DNA of 64,000 bases from an uncultured Clostridia bacterium. Lineage in GTDB: Bacteria > Bacillota > Clostridia > Peptostreptococcales > Anaerovoracaceae. The notes below the pieces were generated by a model, which was given only the letters and a program-made list of their open reading frames with translations, searched no databases and was not told where the DNA came from. This document shows, piece by piece, positions 52,005 to 59,216 of the stretch (the first letter of the stretch is position 1; every line of letters starts with the position of its first letter). A program made the translations under genes and the position numbers. The stretch spans positions 62,001 through 126,000 of the forward strand of contig CAKQXD010000003.1 of the NCBI GenBank assembly GCA_934281605.1, read 5' to 3'.

Positions 52005-52544
52005 ATGGCTAAATATACTTATGAATTTAAGAAGAAAGTTGTGGATGCCTACAATAATGGCGAAGGAGGTTACTGGTTTCTTGCAAATAAGTTTGGACTA
52101 TCTGACACAAAGTGTATTCGACAGTGGGTTGCTAACTACAATTCATTTGGAGATGAAGGATTGCATCGTTCTCGAAAAAATGAAAAATATACTTTTGAAA
52201 AGAAGCTTTCTGTAGTAGAGTTGTATTTATCAAGTGAAATCTCATATAAAGATCTAGCTCTTCAGGAAGGTATTACAAATTCATGTATGATCAGCAAATG
52301 GGTCAATCGCTTCCGAATAGCTGGTCCTGATGCGTTGAGACCACACAAGAAAGGTCGGAAGAAAACTTTGGATAAGATAGATGGCAACGGACAAAGTAAG
52401 CATATTGAAGTATCAAACATTGATACCAGTGCTGAACATGTGAAGGAACTAGAAGATGAACTTCTTAAATTAAAAATCGAGAATGCCTTTTTAAAAGAAC
52501 TGAGGAGACTGCGTTTAGAGGACGAAGCAAAAATGAGAGAATAG
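52005..52544 (+). CDS. IS3-family transposase OrfA
   Basis: A 179-residue protein with two helix-turn-helix regions (YEFKKKVVDAYNNGEGGYWF..., then FEKKLSVVELYLSSEISYKDLALQ) and a C-terminal coiled-coil leucine-rich stretch (VKELEDELLKLKIENAFLKEL). It binds the IS ends. The start is the ATG after GGAGG; a TTG 18 bases upstream is less likely. The run CAAAAATG at 52528-52535, after GAGGACGAAG, is a plausible -1 frameshift site into orfB. Confidence 0.88.
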   Translation: MAKYTYEFKKKVVDAYNNGEGGYWFLANKFGLSDTKCIRQWVANYNSFGDEGLHRSRKNEKYTFEKKLSVVELYLSSEISYKDLALQEGITNSCMISKWVNRFRIAGPDALRPHKKGRKKTLDKIDGNGQSKHIEVSNIDTSAEHVKELEDELLKLKIENAFLKELRRLRLEDEAKMRE

Positions 52545-52606
52545 CTCGGATCATCAGTAGTCTCCGAAGACGATTCAAATTAAAAGATCTTCTCTCATGC
52601 ACTGGG

Positions 52607-53425
52607 ATGCCGAAATCCACATACATGTACTGGCAAAAACGTTTTGATAAAGAGGATCCAGACAAAGAAATTGAGGCGAGTATTCTTGAAATCCGTAAAG
52701 AACATAAAGATTATGGATATCGGAGAATTTTAGGAGAACTTCGTAATCAGGGATATACTATCAACAAAAAGAAGGTTCAGCGAATCATTCAAAAACTTGG
52801 ATTACAAGTAACATCATATACGCGTAAAAGCAGGAAATACAGTTCTTACAGAGGTAAAGTGGGAACGGTTGCACCTAACAGAATTCGCAGACGTTTCAAT
52901 ACACATATTCCACATCAAAAAATTACAACCGATACCACTGAATTTAAGTATTATGAGCTGGATAAAAAAGGGCATATGACTGTGCACAAACTTTATCTTG
53001 ATCCGTTTATGGATATGTGCAATGGTGAAATCCTGAGTTATGGTATTGATAAAAAACCTTCCGCGAAGAACGTAATGGATGCCTTAGAAAAAGCAATCGA
53101 AATCACTGCGGATTGTCCATACAGGAGAACATTTCATTCAGATCAGGGTTGGGCTTATCAGATGAAGGCCTATTCACACAGACTAGAATCAGAACGAATA
53201 TTTCAAAGTATGTCCAGAAAAGGGAATTGTCTTGATAACTCAATAATGGAAAACTTCTTCGGATTACTCAAACAGGAAATCTACTATGGCGTTATATACT
53301 CCAGTTATGGAGAATTGAAAACTGCAATTGAACAGTATATAAAGTATTATAATGAGCAAAGAATAAAAGAAAAGCTAGGATGGCTGAGTCCGGTTCAGTA
53401 CAGACTCAGCCTCCAGGCTGCATAA
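52607..53425 (+). CDS. IS3-family transposase OrfB (DDE integrase core)
   Basis: 272 residues from its own ATG, but the frame is open back to about 52529 in the -1 frame of orfA, encoding the usual OrfB N terminus (RIARIISSLRRRFKLKDLL), so the active protein is probably an OrfAB fusion. DDE residues: Asp in TTDTTEF, Asp in FHSDQGWAY, Glu in NSIMENFFG. An intact catalytic core indicates a potentially active element. Confidence 0.9.
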   Translation: MPKSTYMYWQKRFDKEDPDKEIEASILEIRKEHKDYGYRRILGELRNQGYTINKKKVQRIIQKLGLQVTSYTRKSRKYSSYRGKVGTVAPNRIRRRFNTHIPHQKITTDTTEFKYYELDKKGHMTVHKLYLDPFMDMCNGEILSYGIDKKPSAKNVMDALEKAIEITADCPYRRTFHSDQGWAYQMKAYSHRLESERIFQSMSRKGNCLDNSIMENFFGLLKQEIYYGVIYSSYGELKTAIEQYIKYYNEQRIKEKLGWLSPVQYRLSLQAA

Positions 53426-53429
53426 AAAA

Positions 53430-53451
53430 CGAGATGGCCGAAACCATCTCG
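53430..53451 (-). terminator. Antisense terminator inside the IS right end
   Basis: CGAGATGG/CCATCTCG with a six-base loop. The T-run (TTTTTT) is on the minus strand, so it would stop transcripts entering the IS from the flippase gene on the right. Confidence 0.65.
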
Positions 53452-53490
53452 AAAAAAGGCTAACTTTTTGGGGTCACCTCAGGATCAATT

Positions 53491-53504
53491 TCCTGCGAGG
53501 TTTT
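53491..53504. terminator. Right half of the IS-split terminator
   Basis: TCCTGCGAGGTTTT, complementary to 51935-51948; see that entry. It lies just beyond the flippase stop. Confidence 0.8.
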
Positions 53505-53513
53505 TAAAATCAT

Positions 53514-54788
53514 CTACTTCTCTCCCTCCACGTCTGTCACACCATTAAATTCACTTCTATATTTCCAGCAGTAACGCAAGCGGAACGCCATCAGGCACAT
53601 CTCGGTGAAACTCTTAAGAGATGCTACCAGCGTGATCTGGAAATGTCCAGTCACGCCCAGAATGACCAGTCCTGCGATCTGCACCACCGCCGCACTTAAT
53701 GTGGTCTTTGTCGTTTCCTTTACCTTATTGATAGCGCCCAGCGTTGGCCAGCCCAGGAGCATCGCCGGAAAACTGAAGAACAGCACCGGCACCAGGCATC
53801 GCATGATGGGAGCCGCCGCAGCATACTTTGCACTACCCGCAATCACGAGGATCGGCTCTGCGAAAATCACAACGATCAAACATCCCAGTACTACCAGCGG
53901 CAGGAAAATCTTGACCACCCGTTTGATGATCCCCAGATTTTTCGTCTTGATCATCTGCGGATAGATACCGTTATTGATCGGCGTGTACATCGCACGCACG
54001 GCAGAAACCAGCTGCAGACAGACCGCCCAGTACGCTACATCCGCTTTGTTCATAAAAATACCGACTAAAATCGTATTCAACGCACCAAATACTGTAGTAG
54101 CTGCCTCGGATACAAAATAGATGCTCGATATTTTTAGCGAATTCCAGCTTCCCTTGATGGATTCCACAAAACTGATCTTGATACCCAGCTTCCTGACTTC
54201 CACCAGCGTTAAAATGATTGCCACCAGAGAACTGAGGATGTCCAGAATCGGGATCCACAGGATATCGCTGTCATTTTTCACCAGCACCAGAGTCAATCCA
54301 ACAGAAATGGATTTCATCAGCACATAACGCACCGCTATGATGTGCATCAGCTCCAGTCCCCGGAACAGGAATTCCAGAAGTAATGTCGATAAGGCAATCG
54401 GAACAAATGCCAGAATCGTATACAGCATATTTTCCCGTAAAATCGGAATAAAAAGAGCCGCTGTTACGATCACTGCCAGCGAAGCAAAGGAAAGCATGAC
54501 CTTTGCCAAAATCACATTGCCCGTGATCCTTCCTACCAGTTCCATATCCTCTCGCGCCTCCGTGATTGCTTTGACTCCGGAGAGCATGAATCCAAAATCC
54601 ACAACCAGCTGTGCATATACCATCGTTGCCTTCACATAAGAAACAATACCATAACAATCTACTGACAGCACTCGCGTCAAATACGGAAGCGTGATCAGTG
54701 GAAAGACTAGCTTTGCAATATTCATAATATAGAGCATGCTGACATTGAATGCGATGCCCTTTCCCTTTTGTGGTAACTTTTTTCCCAT
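53514..54788 (-). CDS. Polysaccharide flippase (Wzx/MATE-like)
   Basis: A 424-residue polytopic protein of the oligosaccharide flippase family with about 12-14 hydrophobic segments (opening FNVSMLYIMNIAKLVFPLIT, typical of Wzx). It would export lipid-linked glycan units. It lies next to the two TagF-like genes, so the polymer made here may combine polyol phosphates with sugar repeat units. After the IS insertion its transcript has lost its native terminator and now meets the antisense terminator in the IS. Confidence 0.85.
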   Translation of the reverse strand: MGKKLPQKGKGIAFNVSMLYIMNIAKLVFPLITLPYLTRVLSVDCYGIVSYVKATMVYAQLVVDFGFMLSGVKAITEAREDMELVGRITGNVILAKVMLSFASLAVIVTAALFIPILRENMLYTILAFVPIALSTLLLEFLFRGLELMHIIAVRYVLMKSISVGLTLVLVKNDSDILWIPILDILSSLVAIILTLVEVRKLGIKISFVESIKGSWNSLKISSIYFVSEAATTVFGALNTILVGIFMNKADVAYWAVCLQLVSAVRAMYTPINNGIYPQMIKTKNLGIIKRVVKIFLPLVVLGCLIVVIFAEPILVIAGSAKYAAAAPIMRCLVPVLFFSFPAMLLGWPTLGAINKVKETTKTTLSAAVVQIAGLVILGVTGHFQITLVASLKSFTEMCLMAFRLRYCWKYRSEFNGVTDVEGEK

Positions 54789-54884
54789 AGCGCCTTTTTT
54801 GTCTTATCTTTGCGAAAATAAATACATTTCATATTACCACATTTTGATGGACGGTGCAATGAATGTGAAAAATCCCATCTTTAC

Positions 54885-54929
54885 GAAAAAACCTGGAGGA
54901 TGACGAACATACATCCTGCCAGGTTTTTC
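54885..54929. terminator. Bidirectional terminator after the SSB-like gene
   Basis: AAAAACCTGG-A-GGATG and CATCC-TG-CCAGGTTTTT form a long stem in the 303-base gap 54789-55091. It ends the SSB-like gene on the minus strand. Confidence 0.75.
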
Positions 54930-54952
54930 CTAAGGGGTATTAAATTTTTATT

Positions 54953-54971
54953 TACATGTGCACCACATGTA
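54953..54971. promoter_or_regulatory. Palindrome TACATGTG-CAC-CACATGTA
   Basis: A perfect 8-base inverted repeat. A weak minus promoter (TGTTCA, 17 bases, TACAAT) lies just upstream, near 54991-55019. Possibly an operator for the flippase gene, or just part of the 3' region of the SSB-like gene. Confidence 0.35.
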
Positions 54972-55091
54972 TCACTTTAACAATTGCATTGTACTACACT
55001 TTTTCAAGTTTGAACATACATTTATTCGGATTCTTTGCAGCCGATTTGTGTATTAAGCTATGTTGCAGGCCGCAGAACCCTGTAAAATCAA

Positions 55092-55736
55092 CTACTCCGA
55101 CCGTTCCAGTCTTCCGATGGATACCTCGTAGGCCGTCCGGATCTCCATGTCTCCTTCATCGGTGTATTTCCGATATTCCCGGCTTTGCAGCCTCCCTTCT
55201 GCAAAGATCTTTTCGCCCACTCCCAGTGTCGCGGCATAGATGGCGTTGCGTCCCCAGGCGATAGCGGGGATATAGTCGGATTTATTATACTGCCGGTTGA
55301 CCGCCAGCATGAGATCGCAGATTTCCCGTCCCAGGGGTGAAGTCCGCTTCACGGGAGGCTTGCATAAAAATCCTTCCAGCGCGACATCATTGCTGTAGGA
55401 AAAAAGGTCGCACCCCTGCCAGCCTGCGCTGCCGTCGCCCCAGTATTCCAGCTCCCGCACGAACACATTGATCTCCAGATGATTTTTCCCATCGTCTTCT
55501 CTGTTATACGTCCGGATCTGGCCGTACAGATCCACCAGTTCCCCCTCTCTTGGCGATCTGCCGCCTAAAATCCGTTCGGAAACCAGCAGACGGATCCGAT
55601 CTTCGCAGCCGCTTTTGCGCAGCACTCCCAGCATCAGCAAGTAAAAAGCTTCCCCGTAGGTTTTATGATTAAAGACCGGCTCTGTCAGCACTTTTCCCGA
55701 CAGGTGGATCCGGTTCTCCTCCCCAAAATACTCCAT
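55092..55736 (-). CDS. SSB-like protein with two OB folds
   Basis: A 214-residue protein with two similar halves. Residues 8-85 (NRIHLSGKVLTEPVF...) and 115-210 (NDVALEGFLCKPPVKRTSPLGREICDLMLAVNR...IPAIAWGRNA...GEKIFAEGRLQSREY) each look like a single-stranded-DNA-binding OB fold. The second is closest to SSB/PriB; the first is diverged. The C terminus lacks the acidic DDDIPF-type tail of SSB. The start is the ATG eight bases after GGAGG; in-frame ATGs upstream lack a ribosome site. It probably binds ssDNA, but is not the housekeeping SSB. Confidence 0.7.
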   Translation of the reverse strand: MEYFGEENRIHLSGKVLTEPVFNHKTYGEAFYLLMLGVLRKSGCEDRIRLLVSERILGGRSPREGELVDLYGQIRTYNREDDGKNHLEINVFVRELEYWGDGSAGWQGCDLFSYSNDVALEGFLCKPPVKRTSPLGREICDLMLAVNRQYNKSDYIPAIAWGRNAIYAATLGVGEKIFAEGRLQSREYRKYTDEGDMEIRTAYEVSIGRLERSE

Positions 55737-55882
55737 CGTTTGATCCTCCAGACTGTAGTCTGATAGAATATATGCGCGGGAAGCTGGGGAATATGCACAT
55801 CCGCTTGAAACAGTCTCTGTCATTCCACTCTCAAGCAATCCAGTTCCCCGTCTGGATACATAAGATCATAGAGGAAACATCA

Positions 55883-56210
55883 AATTCCCATCCACGAAAA
55901 AAACAGTGCGATTTCGGAACTAACTGGCTAAGCGCGGCAGACCTCCAAGCATTGAATTCCCAATTTTCTTTTAAAACAGATCAAATGGGAACTCCGACAA
56001 GTAAAAAGATAAAATAAAAGCAGCACATTTCCTGTTTTATCCAAAAATGTACTGCCGAATCAGCTTATTGGGGAACTTATTATTGGCAATTACATGCAAA
56101 GTTCCGAAACTCTCATTAAAATTTTTGATCTGGGAATTCAATGCAAATCCGACAGCTCTATTCCCAGCTCTAGTTCCGATTTCAAGTAATAAAAACACAA
56201 TCTGGGAATT
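55883..56210. repeat. Inverted pair of 72-base-period units
   Basis: Plus copy: AATTCCCA at 55883-55890 and again at 55955-55962. Minus copy: the same word at 56203-56210 and 56131-56138 (as TGGGAATT on plus). Both have exactly 72-base spacing with TCGGAACTA at the same offset between them and GCATTG before the second word. Both copies stay open in the corresponding frame and would read NS(Q/H)-x7-(F/I)GT...ALNSQ-x7-(M/F)GT. The blocks are conserved while the rest has diverged, so an old inverted duplication is likely. Confidence 0.6.
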
Positions 56211-56244
56211 CACTAATTTCAGCCAGTTTCTGAAAGCTATTCAT

Positions 56245-56398
56245 CTATTCCCCAGCGCGCCTGTGAGGAGCTCTGGCCGAATGATTCCGCAGACCCAACG
56301 CACCGAGGACTAAATGAGTACCTATTCCCCAGTGCGCCTGTGAGGAGCTCTGTCCGAATGATTCCGCAGGCGCAGCGCGCCGAGGACTAAATGAGGAC
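56245..56398. repeat. Two-copy 77-base tandem repeat
   Basis: Units 56245-56321 and 56322-56398 share CTATTCCCCAG, GCGCCTGTGAGGAGCTCTG, CCGAATGATTCCGCAG and CGAGGACTAAATGAG. Unit 2 has a GGCGC-AGC-GCGCC palindrome that unit 1 has lost. It lies just beyond the 3' end of the GNAT gene. Confidence 0.75.
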
Positions 56399-56406
56399 AG
56401 AGTTCC

Positions 56407-57003
56407 TCACAGATCTAATCGCATCACTTCCGGGTGACAGTCCACGCCGTACTGCGGGCAGGTGAGGCACTCGAAGAAGTTTGGTGCTTCTTCACGAGGC
56501 ACGGTTACAAATCCGGATTTGCGGAAAAATCCCGGCGCGCGGGCTACGAGGAAGATCCGCTTGCCACCCCGCTTTCTGGTTTCTGCGATGCCCAGATCCA
56601 GCAGGGCTTTTCCCAGCTTTTCTTTGCGGTATTCCGGGTCTACGGCGATGCCGTCCACGATGAATTCGCCCTGGCGTTCTGCCAGCACGAAGCCTCCGAT
56701 CAGACGGTGACGACTCGGTTTCGCTGCGCCAGCGTTTTCACCTGAAGAGGTCGCTTCGCTCCCGGCATTTTCGTCCTGCACTCCTCCTGCAGCACCTCTC
56801 TGATATTCCGCCGAATCCTCCGAGGGCTCCGGTTCAGCGCCTTCTGTCACTTTCCAGCACTGGACCAGATCCGTCGGTACTTCGTAGTCTTCTTCATCGG
56901 GGAATTCCAGGTCGTTGGCCACGAAAAACGGCACCAGCCGCTCGTAATCGCCGGTCGGCGCGATCACGTAACTTTTCGCATTGTTTTCCTTAGAATTTAT
57001 CAT
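56407..57003 (-). CDS. GNAT-family N-acetyltransferase
   Basis: A 198-residue acetyltransferase. The acetyl-CoA-binding motif A is at VDGIAVDPEYRKEKLGKALL, followed by FLVARAPGFFRKSGF. An acidic low-complexity insert of about 40 residues (around 60-100, rich in Glu, Gly, Ala and Ser) splits the N-terminal part from the core, which is unusual. The C-terminal CLTCPQYGVDCHPEVM is Cys-rich. The start at MINSKENN overlaps the end of the lipid kinase gene; no strong ribosome site is seen. Substrate unknown. Confidence 0.72.
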   Translation of the reverse strand: MINSKENNAKSYVIAPTGDYERLVPFFVANDLEFPDEEDYEVPTDLVQCWKVTEGAEPEPSEDSAEYQRGAAGGVQDENAGSEATSSGENAGAAKPSRHRLIGGFVLAERQGEFIVDGIAVDPEYRKEKLGKALLDLGIAETRKRGGKRIFLVARAPGFFRKSGFVTVPREEAPNFFECLTCPQYGVDCHPEVMRLDL

Positions 57004-57916
57004 AATGAATCGCGTCCGGAGACACGAACACCTCCAATCTGTTGTGCAGCACGCTGAAGTCCAGCGGCAGCTTTTCACCGTGTTCGCCGTCGATATCGGT
57101 ACTGATATCCTCCGGCGATTCGATCCGCAGTTTTTCCGTCTGGAAGTACAGGACATTCTTATTGTTCGGATGTCTGCCCTTGACCACCTCGAAGAGGAGC
57201 GGGCCCAGCTCTACGATAGGCATTTTGCGGAACGCGATGACGTCCAGTTTCCCATCGTTGATAGACGATTGTGGCGATAATTTCCGGAAACCGCCAGCCG
57301 ATTCGCCGTTCATGACTACCATGAAGTAGATTTCCTCTTCCAGCACTTCGTCCGCCGTAGTCAGGGTCACCGGAAGCGCCCGAAGCTGCGGAAGCTCCGT
57401 CACCGCCTTAAGATAATAAGCCAGTGTTCCCATCACATTTTTCAGGTTGGGATCCGTCTTCTGGCTCACATCTATCAGCGCCCCCATAGCCGCCACATTG
57501 ACGAAATTCCGATTGTTTACCACCCCTACATCCGCCGGGCTGGTCGTTGTTCCCAATGCGATATCCAGCTGATATTCGATACTGCTCGGAATATCAAAAT
57601 AATATGCAAAATCATTGGCCGTCCCCGCCGGCAGCAGCGCCAGCGGCAGCTTGATCCCGTGCCGGATCATGGAATTGACACAGATATTGATGGTCCCGTC
57701 TCCCCCTGCCGCGATGATGCGGTCGTATTCATTCTGATCCAGATTTGCCAGCGTTTCCTCGATCACGTACCCCTTGGACGCCCTCACCGGCACCACCTGA
57801 AAACCCTTCTCCTGACACCGTTCTACGATATAATCCAGGTTGTTCTTGAACACGCCGCTTCCGGAATACGCATTGTAATACAGTAATACTTTGTTACCTT
57901 TCTTCGCCTCGCTCAT
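56990..57916 (-). CDS. Diacylglycerol/lipid kinase family protein (YegS/BmrU-like)
   Basis: A 308-residue protein with LLYYNAYSGSG at the N terminus and AAGGDGTINICVNSM, the nucleotide-binding motif of the lipid kinase family. It probably phosphorylates diacylglycerol or a related lipid at the membrane. It overlaps folC upstream and the GNAT gene downstream. The start ATG follows GGAGG by 10 bases; an ATG 21 bases earlier is possible. Confidence 0.87.
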   Translation of the reverse strand: MSEAKKGNKVLLYYNAYSGSGVFKNNLDYIVERCQEKGFQVVPVRASKGYVIEETLANLDQNEYDRIIAAGGDGTINICVNSMIRHGIKLPLALLPAGTANDFAYYFDIPSSIEYQLDIALGTTTSPADVGVVNNRNFVNVAAMGALIDVSQKTDPNLKNVMGTLAYYLKAVTELPQLRALPVTLTTADEVLEEEIYFMVVMNGESAGGFRKLSPQSSINDGKLDVIAFRKMPIVELGPLLFEVVKGRHPNNKNVLYFQTEKLRIESPEDISTDIDGEHGEKLPLDFSVLHNRLEVFVSPDAIHYDKF

Positions 57917-59216
57917 TTCTCCATAACCTCCGTACATCTCCGATCAAATACAGCGACCCTGCGAACAGGATCACGTCGTAACCGTCCGCCAGCTCCTTTG
58001 CATGATGCATGGCCGCCTCGGCGTCCGAAGCGACCTCAGCCGTCACGCCAGCGTCCGCCATATGCTTTGCCAGCTCAGAAGCCGCCAGCTTCCGCGGATT
58101 GTCCGGCTCCGTCACGATGATATGATCTGTGATTTTCGTCAGAAACTTTACTATTGAATCGATTTGTTTATCTGCCAGGATCCCTGCCACGAGCAGGATC
58201 TTTTTTCCTGCAAAGTACTGTGCCATGGTTTCCTGCAAAGCCTGCGCCCCCGCTTCGTTGTGGGCGCCGTCTATGATGACCAGCGGTTTGCTTTCGTCAC
58301 CGGCTTCCGGCCCGCCGCCGATCACCTCGAACCGTCCCGGCTGCCTGGCCCGCTTCAGCCCCGCATACAGGGCTTCGCGGTCCAGCTTGACTGCACCTGA
58401 CTTGCGCAGGATCTCCAGTGTTGCCAGAGCCGTTTTGAGATTTTCCGCCTGATGCTTGCCCACCATGGAAATCTCCACGTCGCTGTAGCTCTTTTCATAA
58501 AGCTCCATGCTCACCACCTGGGAAAACGGCGTCTGCTCAGAAACCGCCGCCCGGATACCCGAAACGTCGAATAACCGGCTCCCCATGGCATATGCCTTGC
58601 GCGCAATGATCTTTGCAGCATCCCGCTCAGGCACGTTGGAAATCACCGGACAGCCCGTCTTGATGATCCCCGCCTTGTTGACCGCGATCTCCGCCAGGGT
58701 ACTTCCCAGCTGCGCCATATGGTCGTACGAAATGGACGTGATGACGCTGGCCAGCGGATGCTTCACCACATTGGTGGAATCACCGATGCCGCCAAGGCCC
58801 ACTTCCAGGATGGTGATATCCGCCTTCTTGCCTGCGAAATACAGGAACGCGATGGCCGTCACCACCTCGAATTCCGTAGGAGAATCCTTGCCGTCCGCCA
58901 CCATGGCTTCTGCCGCATCGACCACCTTCTGTCCGTAGTATTCCAGATCCTCGTCGGAAATATCCGCTCCGTCGAACCGGATCCGCTCGTTGAATTTCTC
59001 GATATACGGCGACGTGTACAGCCCCATCTTGTAGCCGCAGGCGGCAAGTCCCTCCTCCAGATACTTGGAGACGGAGCCTTTGCCGTTGGTACCCGCCACG
59101 TGGATCACGTTGAGAGTGTCCTGCGGGTCTCCCAGGCGGCGGAGAAGCTCCTCCATCCGCGATAAGCCCAGGACCATCCCGAATTTATTGAATTCATGTA
59201 TTCTGTCTATGATCAT
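57894..59216 (-). CDS. folC: Folylpolyglutamate/dihydrofolate synthase
   Basis: A 440-residue Mur-ligase-family enzyme. HVAGTNGKGSVSKYLE is the ATP P-loop, followed by SPYIEKFNERIR and the central EVGLGGIGDSTNV. It adds glutamate to folates. It starts directly at the valS stop and has no ribosome site, so translation is probably coupled to valS. It fits with folD and fchA nearby as one-carbon metabolism. Confidence 0.9.
   Translation of the reverse strand: MIIDRIHEFNKFGMVLGLSRMEELLRRLGDPQDTLNVIHVAGTNGKGSVSKYLEEGLAACGYKMGLYTSPYIEKFNERIRFDGADISDEDLEYYGQKVVDAAEAMVADGKDSPTEFEVVTAIAFLYFAGKKADITILEVGLGGIGDSTNVVKHPLASVITSISYDHMAQLGSTLAEIAVNKAGIIKTGCPVISNVPERDAAKIIARKAYAMGSRLFDVSGIRAAVSEQTPFSQVVSMELYEKSYSDVEISMVGKHQAENLKTALATLEILRKSGAVKLDREALYAGLKRARQPGRFEVIGGGPEAGDESKPLVIIDGAHNEAGAQALQETMAQYFAGKKILLVAGILADKQIDSIVKFLTKITDHIIVTEPDNPRKLAASELAKHMADAGVTAEVASDAEAAMHHAKELADGYDVILFAGSLYLIGDVRRLWRNERGEER

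Larger units (their letters stand above)
51949..53481 (+). mobile_element. IS3-family insertion sequence (IS150-like)
   Basis: A 1,533-base element. Terminal inverted repeats are imperfect: left TGTACCGACCCCCAAAAGTT, right (inverted) TGAGGTGACCCCAAAAAGTT. It carries orfA and orfB with a probable -1 frameshift. It is flanked by a 3-base direct repeat GGA (51946-51948 and 53482-53484). The copy seems intact and recent. It has inserted in the stem of the terminator after the TagB-like gene. Confidence 0.9.
55737..56406. other. Repeat-rich intergenic region
   Basis: A 670-base stretch without an intact recognised gene. It holds two facing copies of a 72-base-period unit (55883-56210) and a 77-base tandem duplication (56245-56398), described separately. 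Open frames exist on both strands across the first part but lack ribosome sites and family resemblance. Confidence 0.6.

Noticed and set aside
56245..56398. Possible CRISPR
   Set aside because: Only two directly abutting units with no spacers and no cas genes.
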